This document shows, piece by piece, positions 52,124 to 55,000 of a stretch of 55,000 bases of DNA. Within the stretch, counting starts at the first letter, position 1. The number at the start of each line of letters is the position of its first letter. Source of the stretch: Deinococcus metallilatus (GTDB taxonomy: Bacteria > Deinococcota > Deinococci > Deinococcales > Deinococcaceae); assembly GCF_004758605.1 (NCBI RefSeq), contig NZ_CP038512.1:545001-600000 (forward strand), written 5' to 3'. Made by a program: the position numbers and the translations under genes. The notes under the pieces were generated by a model. It did not search any database, was not told where the DNA came from, and worked only from the letters and a program-made list of their open reading frames with translations.

Positions 52124-52469
52124 GCAGACCTCAAGCCGAGGTGGCTGTGACCGCCCGAAGAGGGCCAGCAGCACGAAAGCCACGACGGTAGCGCCGAGCA
52201 ATTGGTGACGACGTAGGGCACGAGCCGTCTGAGTGGGCAGCGGCCCGCCAGCAGTAGGCGAAAGTGGCCGCCGGGTTGATGTATGCCCCGCTGACGGGAG
52301 CGAGCGCGGCGATGACCGCCGCGACGGTCAGCCCGAACCCGGCGGCTACGCCGAGGTGCCCGAGGGCACCCGTCTGGGCCTGCACCACCGCCGCACCCGG
52401 CCCGAAGAACACCAGCGCGAAGGTGCCCAGCCCCTCGGCAGCGAGGGCACGCGGGAGGGCCACCGTCAC
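52124..52469 (-). pseudogene. Aquaporin (MIP-family) remnant after arsC
   Basis: GTG 52469 follows the arsC stop by one base. The first 65 residues are good MIP sequence: E-G-L-G-T-F-A-L-V-F-F-G-P-G-A-A-V-V, then S-G-A-Y-I-N-P-A-A-T-F-A with the first N-P-A box. After that the frame shifts twice (C-P-L-R-R-L-V-P-Y-V-V, then Q-L-L-G-A-T-V-V-A-F-V-L-L-A-L-F-G), and the second half with the other N-P-A is gone. Aquaglyceroporins in ars operons (AqpS) let arsenite out. Confidence 0.75.
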
Positions 52470-52470
52470 G

Positions 52471-52932
52471 TCAGGCGACCGAAACGGCAGGACTGTCCTC
52501 ATAGCTGGCGGGTACGGGCCGCCCCTCCCGGAGCGCCTGGACGAAGGCGTCGAACTGTCCCGCCTGTTGGTCACGCACCATCCGCCAGCGGTTGAGGCTG
52601 CCGCCGCTGGGGTCGGTAAAGGGGTAGTGCAGGCGGGTCGTCCGGCCCGGGTAAACCGGGCACGCCTCGGCGGCGCTGTCGCAGACGGTGATGACGTAGT
52701 CGAAGTTCTGAGGGTCGGGCACGTCGTAGAGCGTCTTGCTGGTATGGCCGTCGAGGCTCAGGCCCATCTCCGCCATGACGGTCTTCGCGTCGTCCTTGAC
52801 CCGGGTGGCCTCGGTCCCGGCGGAATGCACGTCGAGGTCGAGTCCTGCCCGCCGCGCGGCAGCGCGGGTCAGGGCCTCGGCCATCTGGGAGCGAGCGGAG
52901 TTGTGGGTGCAGAGGATGAGGACGCGGACCAT
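52471..52932 (-). CDS. arsC: Arsenate reductase, thioredoxin-coupled
   Basis: ArsC reduces arsenate to arsenite, which is then exported. The 153-residue protein belongs to the low-molecular-weight phosphatase fold: P-loop C-T-H-N-S-A-R-S (C-x5-R-S) at residues 8-15 and the resolving cysteines in V-C-D-S-A-A-E-A-C-P, eight residues apart, as in the Staphylococcus aureus enzyme that uses thioredoxin. It lies four bases after arsR on the same strand and is followed by the decayed aquaporin gene. Confidence 0.95.
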   Translation of the reverse strand: MVRVLILCTHNSARSQMAEALTRAAARRAGLDLDVHSAGTEATRVKDDAKTVMAEMGLSLDGHTSKTLYDVPDPQNFDYVITVCDSAAEACPVYPGRTTRLHYPFTDPSGGSLNRWRMVRDQQAGQFDAFVQALREGRPVPASYEDSPAVSVA

Positions 52933-52936
52933 GCCT

Positions 52937-53257
52937 TCAGCATATCGATTTCGTTTGATGCATCAAGGCGAGAGGCTCCCTGAAAATCTCGCTCAGCAGT
53001 GCTCCACCCAACAGGAAGAGTTGGTCTTGTCGCAGGGTGTAGTAGGTGTTCTTGCCGCGTTGCTCGGCGGTCACGAGGTCGGCCTCGCGGAGAATACCCA
53101 GGTGGTAGGAGACCTTGGACTGTGGGAGGTCGAGCAGGGCTTCCAGGTCGCAGACGCAGCGTTCGCCTTCAGCGAGGTGCCGAACCAGGTCGTAGCGAAT
53201 CTCGTGGGAGAGCGCTTTGAGTTGGTCGAGTACGCTGGGGCGGGCTATGGTCGTCAC
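52937..53257 (-). CDS. arsR: Arsenic-responsive repressor
   Basis: A 106-residue ArsR/SmtB repressor. The metal site is G-E-R-C-V-C-D-L-E, the C-V-C pair used for arsenite in ArsR; the recognition helix is P-Q-S-K-V-S-Y-H-L-G-I-L-R-E-A-D-L. It represses its own operon with arsC until arsenite binds. GTG 53257 is chosen because TACAAT (53269-53264 on the minus strand) stands exactly six bases upstream; the longer frame from 53284 would start above the promoter. Confidence 0.93.
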   Translation of the reverse strand: MTTIARPSVLDQLKALSHEIRYDLVRHLAEGERCVCDLEALLDLPQSKVSYHLGILREADLVTAEQRGKNTYYTLRQDQLFLLGGALLSEIFREPLALMHQTKSIC

Positions 53258-53297
53258 CCACCCATTGTAGGGACCGGCCTTCACGTATCTGACATGG

Positions 53298-53329
53298 AAA
53301 AAGGGACGCGCGGCTCACCTGCACGTCCC
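53298..53329 (-). terminator. Terminator of the excisionase gene
   Basis: Minus strand: GGGACG, 15-base loop, CGTCCC, then TTTTT. Just upstream of it lies the perfect palindrome CTGCGATATCGCAG (53336-53349). Confidence 0.7.
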
Positions 53330-53352
53330 CGCGGGCTGCGATATCGCAGTCT

Positions 53353-53568
53353 TCAAGCTGCCAATTGGTCTTCAATCCACTGTATAAGGCTGGAGCGCGG
53401 GATGCGGATGCTGCCGCCCAGGCGCAGGCTCGGTAGCTCCTTGGCGTTCACCATCTCGTAGACGCGGTTGGTGCCCAACTGAAGGGCAGCGGCAGCTTGC
53501 TTGACGGTCAGGAGGAGGGCGTCCTGGGGGACGGTGGTGGGCAGGTCAGAACTCGGCGTGGTCATCAT
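53353..53568 (-). CDS. Excisionase-type helix-turn-helix protein
   Basis: A 71-residue protein of the HTH_17/excisionase group: L-T-V-K-Q-A-A-A-A-L-Q-L-G-T-N-R-V-Y-E-M, then P-S-L-R-L-G-G-S-I-R-I-P-R-S-S-L. Such proteins bend DNA at att sites or act as small regulators. ATG 53568 is preferred: the -10 TAGCAT (53591-53586) predicts transcription from about 53579, so the upstream GTG at 53583 would not be in the mRNA. GTG 53574 is possible. It shares a promoter box with the polymerase-like gene. Confidence 0.8.
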   Translation of the reverse strand: MMTTPSSDLPTTVPQDALLLTVKQAAAALQLGTNRVYEMVNAKELPSLRLGGSIRIPRSSLIQWIEDQLAA

Positions 53569-53585
53569 GGTCACCTTTGACACCC

Positions 53586-53630
53586 ATGCTATGCAGCGGT
53601 GCCGCGTTCACCTACTAAGGCCGAACACCC
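53586..53630 (-). promoter_or_regulatory. Shared-box promoter of the excisionase gene
   Basis: Minus strand: GGGTGTTCGGCCTTAGT (53630-53614), 22 bp, TAGCAT (53591-53586). Box and spacing equal those at 43092-43136. Confidence 0.65.
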
Positions 53631-53708
53631 AGGACCACCTTCCTGATTCACCACGGTTATCCTGTTATGTCAATTTCTCTTGCAGTATGGGTCGTGGTAG
53701 TGTCGGGC

Positions 53709-53963
53709 ATGGTTGAATGGACGTTGAAGGAATACCTGCGGGCACACGACCTCAGCGTGTACAGCCTCGTCAAGGCGACGGACGGGGCGCTCTCAAACAC
53801 CGGGTTGTACAACCTGTCGCGCGGCACGAAGCAGGTGAAGCTGGAGACGCTCGACCTCATCCTCACGGCGCTGCGCGACCTGACGGGGAAGGACGTGGCG
53901 ATAGGGGACGTGCTGCGGTACACGCCGCCCGTGAAGGCCAGCGGTTTCGCAGGGGAGGGCTGA
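53709..53963 (+). CDS. XRE-like repressor of the element
   Basis: An 84-residue helix-turn-helix protein: T-L-K-E-Y-L-R-A-H-D-L-S-V-Y-S-L-V-K-A-T, then S-N-T-G-L-Y-N-L-S-R-G-T-K-Q-V, then L-E-T-L-D-L-I-L-T-A-L-R-D-L-T-G. The pattern is of small Cro/C1-like regulators. TAGTGT lies five bases before ATG 53709, so the start is nearly leaderless. The stop codon is one base before the integrase ATG, so the two genes are one operon. It is divergent from the excisionase gene and may control the shared boxes (inference). Confidence 0.75.
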   Translation: MVEWTLKEYLRAHDLSVYSLVKATDGALSNTGLYNLSRGTKQVKLETLDLILTALRDLTGKDVAIGDVLRYTPPVKASGFAGEG

Positions 53964-53964
53964 C

Positions 53965-55000
53965 ATGCCGCGTGGACAGGGTCGGCGCTCGAACGATACG
54001 GGCAGCGTCTTCTTCCGCGAGAAGCGCAAGCAGTGGGTGGCCCGCGTGCCTCTGCCCCGCCACCACCCCAGCGGTAAGCGTGCGCTGGAGCGGGCCTTCA
54101 AGACCCAGAAGGAGGCTGAGAAGTACCTCCGCACCGCGATGGTGGAGCGGGACAAGGGCGTCCTCACCAGCGCGGGGGCGAAGAAGCTGTCGCAATACTT
54201 CGAGGAGTGGCTGGACACCAAGGAGCAGGTGGACAAGCGGCAGCCCTCCACCATGCGCGACTACCGCGACACCTTCAAGAACCACATCAAGCCCTACCTG
54301 GGGGATGTGCGTCTAGAACGGCTGGCGACCGACGACCTACGCCACCTGCACGCCAAGCTGCGTGCCAAGGGGGCATCGGACGCCTGTGTGCGCCGGGCAC
54401 ACAACCTACTCAAGATGGCCTTGCAAGATGCGGTGCGCGAGGAAATCCTGGCGCGTAACGTCGCAGCCTTGGTGCGCCCGCCCACCGTGCCCCGCAAGCA
54501 GCAGGCATCGTGGACCCCGGAGGAGGTTCAGGCGTTCTGGAATCACATTCTACCGCACCCGCTCCGGGCGTTCTGGATTACAGCCATCCTGACGGGGCTG
54601 CGGCGTGGAGAACTCTGCGGGCTGCGCTGGCGCGACATCAACTTCGAGGCGAGCGAACTGCGCGTCGAGGTGGCGATTAAGGAGGTAGGTGGGAAGCTGC
54701 ACCTTGGTCCGCCCAAGTCACCCAAGGCCCGCCGGACGATACCGCTGCCCGACGACCTGCTGCCCATCCTGCGCGAGCATCGGGAGACGTGGGCACCCGT
54801 GCGGGCCACGACGCCGGAGCCGTGGCAGGAGCATGACTTCGTCTTCCTGTCCCGTGACGGCTGGCCGCTGCGACCCAGCACTATGAATCGGGTCCACGTC
54901 CGCCTGTGCGAGGAAGCTAAGGTCCGGCGCATCCGGGTCCATGACATGCGGCGCACCTACGTCAGCATCCTCGGGGCGAAGGGACTGTCGCTCAAGACCA
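53965..55000 (+). CDS. int: Tyrosine-recombinase integrase, 3' end beyond window
   Basis: The visible 345 residues contain an N-terminal basic arm-binding region (G-S-V-F-F-R-E-K-R-K-Q-W-V-A-R-V), a core-binding SAM-like domain from about 75 to 175, and the catalytic domain. The first catalytic arginine is in T-G-L-R-R-G-E-L-C-G-L-R-W, the lysine region in P-P-K-S-P-K-A-R-R-T-I-P-L, and the H-x-x-R box is V-H-D-M-R-R-T-Y. The final tyrosine lies off the edge. The gene points toward the predicted intact tRNA-Asn. Start ATG 53965. Confidence 0.92.
   Translation, partial: MPRGQGRRSNDTGSVFFREKRKQWVARVPLPRHHPSGKRALERAFKTQKEAEKYLRTAMVERDKGVLTSAGAKKLSQYFEEWLDTKEQVDKRQPSTMRDYRDTFKNHIKPYLGDVRLERLATDDLRHLHAKLRAKGASDACVRRAHNLLKMALQDAVREEILARNVAALVRPPTVPRKQQASWTPEEVQAFWNHILPHPLRAFWITAILTGLRRGELCGLRWRDINFEASELRVEVAIKEVGGKLHLGPPKSPKARRTIPLPDDLLPILREHRETWAPVRATTPEPWQEHDFVFLSRDGWPLRPSTMNRVHVRLCEEAKVRRIRVHDMRRTYVSILGAKGLSLKT

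Overview
The window comes from a high-GC bacterium that is most likely a Deinococcus. The gene families fit that genus: large katE-type catalase, TatA/TatC, moaA, acs with actP/DUF485, a PIG-L deacetylase, and a MoxR plus DUF58/transglutaminase pair. So does the promoter style: at least eleven genes carry a TANNNT -10 box exactly six bases before the start codon, the signature of leaderless mRNAs that are common in Deinococcus.

Positions 1-38780 are chromosomal backbone made of short operons. In order: an SRPBCC fragment, PIG-L deacetylase, DUF4870, rnhA, GNAT, two tandem MFS exporters, an orphan barstar, glmU, lgt, tatA-tatC, an SDR, two small unknown genes, a nucleotidyltransferase, a VOC protein, Nudix, rhomboid, asd, a small unknown gene, a drug-type MFS divergent from an ArsR-like regulator, plsY, a GAF-GAF-GGDEF protein, an mce-VanZ pair, moxR with a DUF58-TgpA fusion, a 2-phosphoglycerate-kinase-like gene with tetR, a MarR/OhrR regulator divergent from catalase, gntR, moaA, DUF485-actP-acs and an aminotransferase. 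Intergenic spaces hold several families of palindromic repeats.

The strongest regulatory find is upstream of asd. A leaderless nine-codon ORF (MRRHTTITP) begins exactly at the predicted transcription start. It is followed by three mutually exclusive RNA hairpins, the last an intrinsic terminator, and then the asd ribosome binding site. This is the layout of a threonine/isoleucine attenuator.

From 38781 to beyond 55000 lies an integrated element. Its left end is a 3' tRNA-Asn fragment that keeps the native terminator. Its right part carries an excisionase-like gene, a repressor-like gene and a tyrosine integrase cut by the window edge. Cargo includes a signal-peptide protein, a beta-class DNA methyltransferase with a divergent XRE controller, a divergent family-A DNA-polymerase palm protein, an unknown 434-residue protein, an MmeI-like type IIL restriction-modification enzyme, and an arsenic cluster (MFS, ArsN2-DUF6428 fusion, MarR with cysteine motifs, arsC, arsR). 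Within the arsenic cluster a low-GC STM4504/CBY_0614-type (AbiJ-like, HEPN) gene sits between the two ends of a wrecked flavin monooxygenase gene, next to a decayed aquaporin gene. The polymerase-like gene and the excisionase share a 17-bp box placed at the same 22-bp distance from their -10 elements, so the element appears to have its own small regulon.
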